Assembly (NCBI GenBank): GCA_004195035.1
Contig: SGBD01000001.1
Location: forward strand, 540,368-604,367
DNA from: Candidatus Acidulodesulfobacterium ferriphilum
Lineage (GTDB): Bacteria > SZUA-79 > Acidulodesulfobacterales > Acidulodesulfobacteraceae
Length of the DNA: 64,000 nucleotides
Direction of reading: 5' to 3'
The position numbers were made by a program, and so were the translations under genes. Positions 43,399 through 52,598 of this stretch are shown here, in pieces. The notes below the pieces were generated by a model, which saw nothing but the letters and a program-made list of their open reading frames with translations, had not been told where the DNA came from and made no database searches. Within the stretch, counting starts at the first letter, position 1. Each line of letters starts with the position of its first letter.

Positions 43399-45306
43399 TT
43401 ATGTATTGCAAGCCTCGACATAAATTAAGGTTTCGTCGGGGTTGGCATTGTCTCCTTCTTTTACATATATTTCTTTAACTATGCCGTCAATCGGAGTATG
43501 TATTTCATTTTCCATCTTCATTGCTTCGACGATTAAAACGGTATCGCCTGCCCTTACGGCGCCGCCTTCTTTAACCATAACCTTTGTAATCCTCCCTGGC
43601 ATCGGGGCATAAACATCGCCTTCCCTTTTAGGGGACGGTCTTTTTGACCTGGCAATACTTTCGCCGACGATTTCCCCGCCGGCGCTCGGAACAATTTCCG
43701 TAAGCGATTCGATGACAACTTCTTCTAATACCCCATCGACATTTAAGAAAAAAGGTCTTTTTTGATCCGATTTATGTCCAACGCCCGCAATCTTAATCTT
43801 ATAACTTTCGCCGTGAACGGTAACATTGAACTCGCTTGGGGCAAGCCCGCCTTCTGTTTCGGGGCATTGCGGCAAAGACTCTTTTGAAACACTCGTTCGT
43901 TGTTCGGGGCCTAAGGCCAAACCCGCGCTTTCAATTTTAGAATAATCGGGCAGTTTGCCCTCTTTTCTATCCTTAAAAAATTCAACGGCAATCTTTGAAA
44001 ACAAAACATAAGTGAGTAAATCCTCAGGAGATAAGCCGTATTCTTTAATTTCTTCATAATCCTTAGAAAGTTCCGGTTCAATTAAATCTGCCGGTCTTGC
44101 GGTAATTATCTCCTCTCCTCCAAGCACGCTTTTTTGAACTTCTTTATTGATAGGCGCAGGCGGTTTGCCGTAATAGCCCTTTAAGTAATTTTTCGTTTCG
44201 CTCGTTACTACTTTATACTTTTCGCCGGTAATCACATTAAGAGCGGCCTGCGTTCCCACAATCTGGGAGGTAGGCGTTACAAGGGGGGGAAAACCGAAAT
44301 CCTCGCGAACCTGCGGTACTTCATATAAAACCTCTTCCATCTTATCCAGCGCATTTTGCTCTTTAAGCTGGCTTGCCAGGTTCGACATCATGCCTCCGGG
44401 CACCTGCGTTACGATAATATCCGCATTAATATTCGTATATTCGCTTTCAAAAGAACCGTATTTTTTTCTAATCTTCCTGAAGTAATCCGCAACTTCTTTT
44501 AATTTTTCCAGATCCAGATCAATATCGTAACCCATCTCCGATAGCGTAAAAACCATCGACTCGGTAGGCGGGTGCGAAGTTCCGCACGACATCGAAGAAA
44601 TGGCCGTATCGATAATATCGGCTCCCGCTTCAATAGCTTTTAACAAAGACATAGATGCGAAACCGCTTGTAGAATGGGAATGGACATGGATGGGGAGATT
44701 AACCTTTTTTCTTATCATCGACACAAGATTATAGGCATTGGTCGGGGAAAGAAGCCCCGCCATGTCTTTTATGCAAATAGTGTCGGCGCCCATTTCTTCA
44801 AGCTCCACAGCCATTTGAGCAAAAAGTTCGTTCGTGTGAACAGGGCTTGTAGTGTAACAAATCGTAGCCTCGACTATCTTTTTTTTCTTTTTTGCAATTT
44901 CTACCGCTTTTTTAATATTTCTGAAATCATTTAAAGAATCAAATATCCTGAAAACATCTATTCCGTTGTCGGCGCTTAAGGATACGAACTTTTCGACGAC
45001 ATCATCGGCATAATGCCTGTATCCCACTAAATTTTGCCCCCTTAAGAGCATCTGCAAGCGCGAATTTTTATAAGCCTTCCTTATTTTTTTAAGTCTTTCC
45101 CACGGGTCTTCTTTTAAAAACCTCAAACAGGAATCGAATGTCGCTCCTCCCCATACCTCTAAAGACCAAAACCCGATGTTATCAAGAATATGGGCTATCC
45201 CAAGTATATCGGGGGTGGTCATTCTGGTGGCCAAAAGGGATTGATGGGCATCCCTTAAAACGGTTTCCATAACGCCGATTTTTCTGATATAGCTCTTTTC
45301 TTCCAT
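43399..45306 (-). CDS. pycB: Pyruvate/oxaloacetate carboxyltransferase subunit with biotin domain
   Basis: Biotin-dependent carboxyltransferase subunit (635 aa) transferring CO2 from carboxybiotin to pyruvate. The N-terminal HMGL-like TIM barrel has RDAHQSLLATRM and the metal-site segment VHSHSTSGFA. A PYC/OADA conserved domain follows, and the C-terminal biotinyl domain has the acceptor lysine in VEAMKMENEIHTP near residue 600. The biotin carboxylase subunit is encoded immediately upstream, so this is most likely the B subunit of a two-subunit pyruvate carboxylase. No sodium-pump oadB/oadG is seen, making an oxaloacetate decarboxylase less likely. Confidence 0.88.
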   Translation of the reverse strand: MEEKSYIRKIGVMETVLRDAHQSLLATRMTTPDILGIAHILDNIGFWSLEVWGGATFDSCLRFLKEDPWERLKKIRKAYKNSRLQMLLRGQNLVGYRHYADDVVEKFVSLSADNGIDVFRIFDSLNDFRNIKKAVEIAKKKKKIVEATICYTTSPVHTNELFAQMAVELEEMGADTICIKDMAGLLSPTNAYNLVSMIRKKVNLPIHVHSHSTSGFASMSLLKAIEAGADIIDTAISSMSCGTSHPPTESMVFTLSEMGYDIDLDLEKLKEVADYFRKIRKKYGSFESEYTNINADIIVTQVPGGMMSNLASQLKEQNALDKMEEVLYEVPQVREDFGFPPLVTPTSQIVGTQAALNVITGEKYKVVTSETKNYLKGYYGKPPAPINKEVQKSVLGGEEIITARPADLIEPELSKDYEEIKEYGLSPEDLLTYVLFSKIAVEFFKDRKEGKLPDYSKIESAGLALGPEQRTSVSKESLPQCPETEGGLAPSEFNVTVHGESYKIKIAGVGHKSDQKRPFFLNVDGVLEEVVIESLTEIVPSAGGEIVGESIARSKRPSPKREGDVYAPMPGRITKVMVKEGGAVRAGDTVLIVEAMKMENEIHTPIDGIVKEIYVKEGDNANPDETLIYVEACNT

Positions 45307-45380
45307 ATACGTACCTATAATGATTGAATTGCTTTAAAAAAATAAAAATTGACCAAATCCGGCGCAATTTTAAGCTTTTA

Positions 45381-46805
45381 CTAAATTCCGTAATAAGCGG
45401 ATATAGCCGCAGATATTGCAAGTATCTTATCAAACGGGTCCTTTTGCAATTTATAATCTCTTAAATACAGCCTTTCATCGATAAAATGGGTATCAAAATT
45501 GCCCTTTATAAAGTCTTCATCCTGTACTATTTTAAGCTGAAAAGGGATTGTGGTTCTAATGCCTTTTATGACATATTCGTCCAGCGCCCTTTGCGCCCTT
45601 CTGACCGTTTCTTCCCATGTTCTTCCGCTGACGGTAAGCTTTGCAATCATAGAATCGTAAAACGGCTGAATGACATAGTCTTTATAAACGGCGCCGTCTA
45701 TTCTAACCCCAATTCCCCCCGGCGAATAATAGGCGGTAATTTTACCTGTGCTTGGAACAAAATCTTTTCTGGGGTTTTCGGCATTTATGCGGCACTCTAT
45801 GGCATATCCCCTCATCGAAACATCTTCCTGCTTAATGTCAAGCTCCTTGCCCATGGCTATCTGAATCTGCTCCCCGACAATATCGACGCCTGTCACAATC
45901 TCCGTGACGGTATGCTCAACCTGTATTCGGGTATTCATCTCCATAAAATAGTAATTGCCGTTTTTATCGACGATATATTCGATTGTCCCTGCATTGCGAT
46001 AATTGCAGGCACGCGCCGCTTTTATCGAAGACTCGCCCATTTTTGCGCGCGTATCATCATTTAATATAAGAGAAGGCGCTATTTCGATAAGTTTTTGGTG
46101 CCGTCTTTGAATAGAGCAGTCCCTTTCTCCGAGGTGTATAATATTTCCGTAATTATCCGCAAGTATTTGAAACTCGATATGATGGGGCTTTTCAATATAT
46201 TTCTCGATAAATACTTCAGGGTTTCCAAATGCCTTTTCAGCCTCGGAGCGGGATAAGGAAAAATTTTTGATCAATTCGTCATTGTTAAAGCAAATCCTTA
46301 TACCCTTGCCGCCGCCGCCGGCAGATGCTTTTATCATGACGGGATAGCCTATTTTATTCGCGATAGCGATTGCTTCTTCTTCCGACCCTACGGCGCCCTC
46401 AGAGCCCTCAACAACTGGTACGCCGACAGACCTCATCAGTTTTTTGGATTCTATCTTATCCCCCATCATAGCAATAGTCTTGGAAGACGGTCCGATAAAT
46501 ATAACTCCTCTTTTCTCGCAAACCTCCGGAAATTTAGGATTTTCGGATAAAAACCCGTACCCCGGATGTATAGCATCGGCTCCCGTGTTAATAGCTAAAT
46601 CCACGATTCTGTTGATATTGAGATAGCCCGATATCGGACCTGGCCCCACAAGGTATGCCTCATCAGCCTTTTTTACATGCAAAGCCTGACTGTCGGCTTC
46701 GGAATGAATAGCAACGGTTTTAATGCCGAGCTCCTTGCACGCCCTAATCACCCTTGAGGCAATTTCGCCTCTATTGGCTATTAATACTTTTTTAAATTTT
46801 TTCAT
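45381..46805 (-). CDS. pycA: Biotin carboxylase subunit (pyruvate carboxylase subunit A / AccC-like)
   Basis: ATP-grasp biotin carboxylase (474 aa). It starts MKKFKKVLIANRGEIASRVIR and has HPGYGFLSENPKF, the ATP-binding KASAGGGGKGIRI, ERDCSIQRRHQKLIE and the catalytic MNTRIQVEHTVTE. I use the ATG at 46805 because family members start there; a TTG at 46853 would add 16 unrelated residues. It lies 74 bases upstream of the carboxyltransferase gene on the same strand. Pairing favours PycA, but AccC activity cannot be excluded. Confidence 0.88.
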   Translation of the reverse strand: MKKFKKVLIANRGEIASRVIRACKELGIKTVAIHSEADSQALHVKKADEAYLVGPGPISGYLNINRIVDLAINTGADAIHPGYGFLSENPKFPEVCEKRGVIFIGPSSKTIAMMGDKIESKKLMRSVGVPVVEGSEGAVGSEEEAIAIANKIGYPVMIKASAGGGGKGIRICFNNDELIKNFSLSRSEAEKAFGNPEVFIEKYIEKPHHIEFQILADNYGNIIHLGERDCSIQRRHQKLIEIAPSLILNDDTRAKMGESSIKAARACNYRNAGTIEYIVDKNGNYYFMEMNTRIQVEHTVTEIVTGVDIVGEQIQIAMGKELDIKQEDVSMRGYAIECRINAENPRKDFVPSTGKITAYYSPGGIGVRIDGAVYKDYVIQPFYDSMIAKLTVSGRTWEETVRRAQRALDEYVIKGIRTTIPFQLKIVQDEDFIKGNFDTHFIDERLYLRDYKLQKDPFDKILAISAAISAYYGI

Positions 46806-47008
46806 AAAATTTATAGACTTGCAGCTATGTTTTTTATTTAACAGCAAAGACAAAATATATTAGCGGAAGCAGTTTGTATTAAAGAATTTGAACGAAACGG
46901 AACGGCAATTAACTTTTTACAAACAACGGTCGATGATTAATTTTAAACCATTATTTTAAAAAAGTCAATCGGCTATGGTGTCCCAAAATTGCCGATAGAA
47001 AATTATTT

Positions 47009-47098
47009 TTCTGGATTCCCGCCTGCGCAGGAATGACTTTGAGAGGATTAAACTTTTCACCCGACGGGTGTCATTCCCGCGCAGGCGGGAATCCAGTG
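47009..47098. repeat. REP-like palindromic repeat pair
   Basis: Inverted arms CTGGATTCCCGCCTGCGCAG (47011 on, to 47037) and their complement (47070-47096) frame a centre containing TTCACCC-GAC-GGGT. The same centre, TTTCACCC-TTT-GGGT, occurs in the element at 23712-23801. It fills the middle of the 383-base gap 46806-47188. A solo CCCTAATCCCGATTTAG motif lies at 47153-47169. I see nothing else in the gap. Confidence 0.88.
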
Positions 47099-47188
47099 TT
47101 CATATAACTTTGAGACCATTTTAACCATTTCTACCGGCAATTCCGGGGGTGTCCCTAATCCCGATTTAGCAGATAACTCTTTATTATT

Positions 47189-47944
47189 TTATATATTTTC
47201 GTAATGTCTTAATGCAGATCCGTTTAATTCTTTTTTATAATTTTTCCATTGGGGCATAAATTTATCCATATATCCGTAAAATCTTTTATTATGATTCTTT
47301 TCCAGCAAATGCGCCAGTTCATGGACTACTATGTATTCGATGCAATAAGCAGGTTTTTTAATAAGTTCCAAATTTATCCATATTCTTTTGGCTTTAATGT
47401 TGCAGGTGCCCCACTTTGTCTTCATCTTTTTGATTCTCCACTCTTTTATCCCGACCCCCATAATATTCTGCCATTCTATGAAAATATCCGAAAGCTCTTT
47501 CTCTAATTCTTTCTTGTACCAGCGTAAAAATATTCTCTCCTTCTGCTCGCGGCTCATATTCTTTTTTACATAAAAATCGATATATTTCGTATTTCTTGTT
47601 TCTATTTTTAGCTTTCCGTCATATTCGATAACGTTTAGCAAATATCTTGCGCCTTTAAAATAATGGCTTTCTCCTGTAACATATTCCCTCGGAGTTTCTC
47701 TCGGCTGTAATTGAAAACGCTCGATATGCTTTCTAATCCACGGCAATTTCGATATAACGAAAAGCCGGATGTTGTCATCATTAAACCTTTTAGGGGCGGA
47801 TACCCTTACTTTTCCGTCCGGGGGAAGAACATTTAAATGCAAATTTTTTATATTTTTTTTTAAAACCGTTACATCCAGATTATTTATCTTAATTTCCGAC
47901 TTAATTACCGTTTGCCTTGCTTTTTTATTTCCGAATATATTCAT
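47189..47944 (-). CDS. YgjP-like M48-type metallopeptidase (DUF45)
   Basis: A 251-residue protein of the YgjP/DUF45 (WLM-like) family. The zinc motif HExxH occurs in IVVHELAHLLEKNHNKRFY near residue 205. Upstream signatures include KMKTKWGTCN and RIWINLELIKKP. Members are cytoplasmic putative zinc peptidases, often near restriction systems. No such partner is seen here. Confidence 0.88.
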   Translation of the reverse strand: MNIFGNKKARQTVIKSEIKINNLDVTVLKKNIKNLHLNVLPPDGKVRVSAPKRFNDDNIRLFVISKLPWIRKHIERFQLQPRETPREYVTGESHYFKGARYLLNVIEYDGKLKIETRNTKYIDFYVKKNMSREQKERIFLRWYKKELEKELSDIFIEWQNIMGVGIKEWRIKKMKTKWGTCNIKAKRIWINLELIKKPAYCIEYIVVHELAHLLEKNHNKRFYGYMDKFMPQWKNYKKELNGSALRHYENI

Positions 47945-47961
47945 TTTTATTTTTTAGGGGA

Positions 47962-48573
47962 TTAAATAAATCCAAACAGGGAGAGTTTTCCTTTTGTAGA
48001 TTCGTAATCTGTGTGTCTAAAAGCATTAATTCCAAGATTGGCGGCAGTTTCCACATTAAAACTTCTATCGTCTATAAAAATAGATTCGTCCGGTTTTGCA
48101 TAAGATAAATTTAATGCGAGCTTAAAAATGTTTTCATCGGGTTTCCTTATGTGGACAAAACATGATGTGACGAAAAAATCAAATAATGGATCGAGCGAAA
48201 ATTTCTTTATCCTGTAAACCGACAGTTCAAGACCCTCATTGTTGATTGAAACCAGTTTAAATTTATATTTTTCTTTAAGGCCGGCAAATAAATCAATCAT
48301 TTGCGGATAAGGTTGGGACTGGTCAAACATAAAGGCTTTAAATTCATTTCTGGAAAAAGGACGCTCTTTGTAAAATAGAGTTTTATCGAGATAATAATCC
48401 AAAGAAATTTTTCCTTCTTCGTACAGAGCAAATAAATCTTCATGCCTTGCTTCAAAATCTTCATAATCTAAATTAAATTTAGCCGAGGCGAGTTTTCTTG
48501 ATTTTCTATCCCAGCCGTTGGTGAGCAATACGCTGCCGATATCTAAAAAAACCGTTTTTATATATTCGGACAT
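47962..48573 (-). CDS. HAD-superfamily hydrolase
   Basis: A 203-residue HAD-like protein. Motif I is VFLDIGSVLL (the usual DxD is DIG here, with the second Asp missing), motif II is the Ser/Asn in LVSINNEGLEL, and motif III/IV is in FIDDRSFNVETA. Replacement of the second catalytic Asp by Gly suggests reduced or altered activity. Some HAD epoxide-hydrolase-like relatives carry DxG. The substrate is unknown. Confidence 0.8.
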   Translation of the reverse strand: MSEYIKTVFLDIGSVLLTNGWDRKSRKLASAKFNLDYEDFEARHEDLFALYEEGKISLDYYLDKTLFYKERPFSRNEFKAFMFDQSQPYPQMIDLFAGLKEKYKFKLVSINNEGLELSVYRIKKFSLDPLFDFFVTSCFVHIRKPDENIFKLALNLSYAKPDESIFIDDRSFNVETAANLGINAFRHTDYESTKGKLSLFGFI

Positions 48574-48586
48574 TTTGATAGGATAT

Positions 48587-49930
48587 TTATATATAATTGT
48601 TGTTTAACAATTCAATCAACTTTTCTAAGGTTATAAGCTTTTCTTCTCTCGTTTTTATATTTTTTACGGTTAATTTCTTTTCATCGGCCTCTTTTTCGCC
48701 TATTATAGCCACATATTCTATCTTTTTCTTATCCGCATATTTAATCTCTTTCGAAATATTTGGAGAAACCGAAACGGATAATTCCACGCTTATCCCCTTT
48801 AAACGAAGGGTTTTAGCAGCTTTGTAAGCATATAACCTTTCATTTTCGCTTAAATAAACGATATATAATTTAACGGGCGAATGCAGGAATTGAAGAGCTT
48901 TTTCATCTCTTTGCATTATAATATCTATAATTCTTTCTACGCCGAAAGATATTCCGCAGGCTCCTTCCGGACGGGCGCCATAGAGCTCTACCAAATTATC
49001 GTATCTTCCGCCGGCCGCAAAACTTCCGATACTTAAATCCTTAGATTTTATTTCAAAAATAGGTCCCGTATAATAACCCAGCCCCCTGACTAAAAGAGGG
49101 TCGTATTTTATAAAGTCTAAACCGATAGCGCCTGCGTTTTCTAATATAGACAAAAGCTCTTTGTCTCCTTCTATAGCTTGATTCTTAGCTAACTCATCTT
49201 TAACGGATTTATTGAGTCTTTTGTTTAATATCGATAATTTTTCCATATCGGCTAAATCTTTATCAAATTTGATAAATTCCATAAAAGACCTGTAATTTTC
49301 TTCGTTAATCCCGTTTTCTTTAAACTCTTTTATTACTCCGTCCTCTCCGATTTTTGCGGTTTTGTCCAGCGCCCTGAGCGCCGCGTCTTTTTTGCCTTCG
49401 CCGATTCCGGCGGCATTAATAATTCCGTCAAGGAGTTTTCTGTTGTTTAAAATAATTTCGTAACTGCCCATTTCTAATTTTGTAAGCGTAAATATCGCCA
49501 AGTCCAATAGTTCAAGCTCCACATTCATGGAATAAGAGCCTATTATATCGGCATCCGCCTGATAAAACTCCCTGTATCTTCCTGTCTGAGGGTTTTCATA
49601 TCTATATACTTTGCCGATTGTATATCTTTTAAACGGTTTAGTAAGTTTTTCCCTGTTTGTCGCGTAATACCTTCCTAACGGCGAGGTAAATTCGAACCTT
49701 AGGCCTAATTTTCTTTTGGCTTTATCCTCGAAGGTGTATATCTCCTTTTCGATTTCCTCTCCGCATTTCCTTGAAAGAAGCTCGAAATATTCAAAAACGG
49801 GCGAATCTATCTCGACAAACCCGTAAAGGGCAAAACAATCCCTTATGGTTTCCATAACCCTTCTTCTCAATATCATCTCTTCGGGCAAAAAATCCCTCGT
49901 CCCCTTGGGGGGCTGCACAAGACTGCTCAT
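48587..49930 (-). CDS. hisS: Histidyl-tRNA synthetase
   Basis: Class II synthetase (447 aa). Visible: PPKGTRDFLPEE at the start, motif 2 YRYENPQTGRYREFYQADAD, the histidine-binding VRGLGYYTGPIFEI, and motif 3 SFGVERIIDI. A C-terminal anticodon domain follows. The start ATG at 49930 precedes the conserved PPKGTRD. A terminator-like hairpin upstream separates it from the DsrE gene. Confidence 0.95.
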   Translation of the reverse strand: MSSLVQPPKGTRDFLPEEMILRRRVMETIRDCFALYGFVEIDSPVFEYFELLSRKCGEEIEKEIYTFEDKAKRKLGLRFEFTSPLGRYYATNREKLTKPFKRYTIGKVYRYENPQTGRYREFYQADADIIGSYSMNVELELLDLAIFTLTKLEMGSYEIILNNRKLLDGIINAAGIGEGKKDAALRALDKTAKIGEDGVIKEFKENGINEENYRSFMEFIKFDKDLADMEKLSILNKRLNKSVKDELAKNQAIEGDKELLSILENAGAIGLDFIKYDPLLVRGLGYYTGPIFEIKSKDLSIGSFAAGGRYDNLVELYGARPEGACGISFGVERIIDIIMQRDEKALQFLHSPVKLYIVYLSENERLYAYKAAKTLRLKGISVELSVSVSPNISKEIKYADKKKIEYVAIIGEKEADEKKLTVKNIKTREEKLITLEKLIELLNNNYI

Positions 49931-49968
49931 TTTAAAACCAACCGGTACCTCGATAAATTTTCAATTTA

Positions 49969-50002
49969 AAAAAAGAGGGCTGGCAAACATATGCCAACCC
50001 GC
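49969..50002 (-). terminator. Rho-independent terminator downstream of the DsrE-family gene
   Basis: On the minus strand a GGGTTGGCA / TGCCAGCCC stem is followed by CTC and a run of seven T's. It ends transcripts from the DsrE gene before hisS. Confidence 0.78.
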
Positions 50003-50080
50003 GTATAAGCCATTTAATATTCATTCTTAACGATATAATCGTAATGTTCGCACTTTTTTATACTCCCATTGCGGATTAAA

Positions 50081-50410
50081 TTAAAGAGCTATATAAACGC
50101 ACCCTTCTTTCGTAAGCTTTGCAATTTTTTCCACGCCCGCGGGAACTATTTTTGCGTAATCGGGAATATCCCCGTCTTTTAAATCGAACATGTTCATAGC
50201 ATTGCGGCAGACATAAATATTGGTTTTATTAGTAAGCGCTGCCCTCAATTGTTCCTTAAGCTGCGCGTGATGAAGAAGCGCGACAACGGCGGGACCGAAG
50301 ATTACGACATTTATTTCTTCCGTTTCGGCTATCGCGCTAAGGTTTTTAATGACATTCATCAAAAGACCAGGCATTATCGTCCCGTTCGCTGCCTGAATAA
50401 CATATTTCAC
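50081..50410 (-). CDS. DsrE-family protein
   Basis: A 109-residue DsrE/DsrF-like protein, cytoplasmic. The family pattern is MKYVIQAANG near the start, NVVIFGPAVVALL, NIYVCRNAMNMF with a cysteine (Cys88-like position of DsrE relatives), and IVPAGVEKIAKL at the end. Such proteins take part in sulfur transfer or redox chemistry. A single cysteine in a VCRNA context is compatible with a persulfide carrier. Its specific partner is not visible, although a TusA-like protein is encoded elsewhere in the window. Confidence 0.82.
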   Translation of the reverse strand: MKYVIQAANGTIMPGLLMNVIKNLSAIAETEEINVVIFGPAVVALLHHAQLKEQLRAALTNKTNIYVCRNAMNMFDLKDGDIPDYAKIVPAGVEKIAKLTKEGCVYIAL

Positions 50411-50472
50411 TCATTACCCTCCTTTTTAACAGTTATAATTATATGGTAATTTAAAGTCTAAATATTGTTGCA

Positions 50473-51513
50473 TTATTCGGAGTAAATATCCCTCAGCGAA
50501 CCGGCTTTAGCCTTAACCTTATATGCAAAAATAAACCCTCCCCAAAATATGACGAATAATATAGCAATAATCGCGCCGATTTCGGAAAAACTTAATTTCG
50601 CAACCGCTTCCCATATTCCTTTTTTATATCCCAATTCTAAAGCCGCCACCTGAAGCCATTCGATTGTTCCGATTATCAAGGCGAGAAAAATCGATAAACT
50701 CGTGATGGAGATGTTATACCGAATCTTTCTAAGCGGATTTACAAATGCCCATTTATAAGCAAAAAGCATAACCACTCCATCGGTCGAATCTAAGAGCATC
50801 ATCCCCGAAGCAAATAGAAAAGGTAAAATTAACACAACCAAAAAGGATTTGCCGTTTAATACCGCCGAAACGGTTATGCCTAAAAGCAAAATTTCGGTAG
50901 CGGTATCAAAACCAAACCCGAATAGAACCCCTATCGGATACATCTGGTAGCTTGACTTTATCGAGTTATAAAACCTTTTAAAATACCTGTTCATAAACCC
51001 CAATTTTGCTATTTCGTCATCGATATCCCTGCCGGATTTCTTTTTTGCCGTTATATCGTTATAAGCCCTTACGATGCTTATCAAAACCGCGATATTCATT
51101 ACGGCGATAATATATAAAAAAGCGGCAGAAACACCGGTGCCTATAACTCCCCCTATATGCCCCAGCCAATTTATATTTCTGGACACAAACGAAGCGGAAA
51201 ACACGAGTCCCACCGCCATTCCCAGAACTACGGTCGAATGTCCCATCGAAAAGAAAAGCCCTGTTCCTATCTGTTTTCTACCGTCGTTTACAAATTTTCT
51301 AGTAACATTATCGATCGCGGCAATATGGTCGGCATCCATGGCATGCTTTAACCCTAATAGAAAAGCAAGAGAACCTAAAGCCAGAAATGCCGGATTATTA
51401 TAAGATAATACTAAAAGAACTCCCCAGCATGCTATTATAAATAGTATGAGAAAGGAATACATCAAAACAATTTTCGATTTGAAAGAATTGTTGCTTAAAA
51501 GATTTCTTAACAT
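50473..51513 (-). CDS. NiCoT-family cobalt/nickel transporter
   Basis: Integral membrane transporter (346 aa) of the HoxN/NixA/NicT type. The signature LGLKHAMDADHIAAIDNVTRK in an early transmembrane segment, FSMGHSTVVLG and LFGFGFDTATEILLL are all present, with about eight hydrophobic segments. A cobalamin riboswitch in the leader strongly suggests that the physiological substrate is cobalt for B12 synthesis. GGGAGG precedes the ATG. Confidence 0.93.
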   Translation of the reverse strand: MLRNLLSNNSFKSKIVLMYSFLILFIIACWGVLLVLSYNNPAFLALGSLAFLLGLKHAMDADHIAAIDNVTRKFVNDGRKQIGTGLFFSMGHSTVVLGMAVGLVFSASFVSRNINWLGHIGGVIGTGVSAAFLYIIAVMNIAVLISIVRAYNDITAKKKSGRDIDDEIAKLGFMNRYFKRFYNSIKSSYQMYPIGVLFGFGFDTATEILLLGITVSAVLNGKSFLVVLILPFLFASGMMLLDSTDGVVMLFAYKWAFVNPLRKIRYNISITSLSIFLALIIGTIEWLQVAALELGYKKGIWEAVAKLSFSEIGAIIAILFVIFWGGFIFAYKVKAKAGSLRDIYSE

Positions 51514-51557
51514 TTTGGACCTCCCGCCAAATTCGATTAATTTAATTTAATAAATTC

Positions 51558-51702
51558 TAAAAGTAGGTCTTCCGGCTTGAGGAATGTAACTTTTAAAGCC
51601 TTCCCGGATAACTGCCTCCAGTGGCTATAATTTTAAAAGCGTTTATCCTCTTACGGCTGCGGGTACAGCTCATGAATCTCGCATGATTCCCTTGGCACTT
51701 TT
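51558..51702 (-). promoter_or_regulatory. Cobalamin riboswitch
   Basis: Read on the minus strand, the leader of the NiCoT gene has the conserved cobalamin-riboswitch blocks in order: AGTGCCAAGGGAA, the B12 box AGCTGTACCCGCAGCCGTAAG split by one base from consensus, AGCCACTGG, CCGGGAAGGC and the closing AAGCCGGAAGACCT. B12 binding would lower expression of the transporter. Confidence 0.9.
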
Positions 51703-51757
51703 TAGAATGACAAAAACTCAATTTATAGTATGATTTTATACCCCCTTTAAAAAATTG

Positions 51758-52534
51758 TCAAACGACCGAAAGTTCACATATATTAAAAAAAATCAAAGGG
51801 TCTAAACTTGCCCCGCCTACCAGCGCCCCGTCGATATGCTTTTTGGCGATAAGCTCTTTTATATTCGATTCCGTGACGCTTCCGCCGTATATAATCCTTA
51901 GCTCGCCTATCAAAAAATTTGCGTTAACATAATCATAAATAAACCTGTGCATTTCCTCGCCGTCGTCAGGTTTTATAGGAATCCCCGTCCCTATGGCCCA
52001 AATCGGCTCGTAAGCAATTATTAACGAGGAAGTCTTTTTGCCCTTTATTGAATTTAATGCTATATTCAGCTGGTTTTTAACAAAATTTTCGTGTTCGTTT
52101 TTATTTCTGATTTCCAAATTTTCCCCGACGCATAATATCGGGGTTATCCCCTTATTATTATAAACCGCGCTTATTTTTTTAGCTATCAGTTCATCGCTTT
52201 CATTAAAAATATTGCGCCTTTCCGAATGTCCGATTATAGCATAAACACAGCCGCAGCTCTTAATCATATCCAACGAAATTTCGCCGGTATATGCTCCGTT
52301 TTTTTCGTAATAAATATTTTGGGAAGAAAGTTTTATAAAATCACCTAACGGCTTAATTATTCTATAAGTTTCGCAAAGCGCGGTAAAAGGCGGGGCAAAA
52401 ATTATTTCCGCATCGTCGAAAGAATTTTTGTTTTTTAATTTATTTATATTTCTAGCAAAGATATCGAAATAGTCTTCTATATCTTTGTTTGTTTTATTCA
52501 TTTTAAAATTTGCAGCGATTATGTTCTTCTTCAT
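51758..52534 (-). CDS. tpiA: Triosephosphate isomerase
   Basis: Interconverts glyceraldehyde 3-phosphate and dihydroxyacetone phosphate. Motifs: AANFKMNKT at the start (Asn, Lys), IGHSERRNIF near residue 93 (His), the catalytic loop AYEPIWAIGTG (Glu) and IIYGGSV. I use the ATG at 52534, which gives 258 aa with the normal N-terminus; an upstream frame to 52588 runs through a palindrome and is not family-like. Confidence 0.95.
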   Translation of the reverse strand: MKKNIIAANFKMNKTNKDIEDYFDIFARNINKLKNKNSFDDAEIIFAPPFTALCETYRIIKPLGDFIKLSSQNIYYEKNGAYTGEISLDMIKSCGCVYAIIGHSERRNIFNESDELIAKKISAVYNNKGITPILCVGENLEIRNKNEHENFVKNQLNIALNSIKGKKTSSLIIAYEPIWAIGTGIPIKPDDGEEMHRFIYDYVNANFLIGELRIIYGGSVTESNIKELIAKKHIDGALVGGASLDPLIFFNICELSVV

Positions 52535-52550
52535 TACTTTGCATAACATA

Positions 52551-52581
52551 AAAGGTATCAGATTTAAAATCTGATACCTTT
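52551..52581. terminator. Perfect palindrome between ileS and tpiA
   Basis: AAAGGTATCAGATTT and its exact complement are separated by one base. A T-run follows in both directions. It probably terminates the ileS transcript, and it lies only 17 bases before the tpiA ATG, so it may also affect tpiA translation. Confidence 0.65.
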
Positions 52582-52598
52582 TATGCACCTTTTTATGT

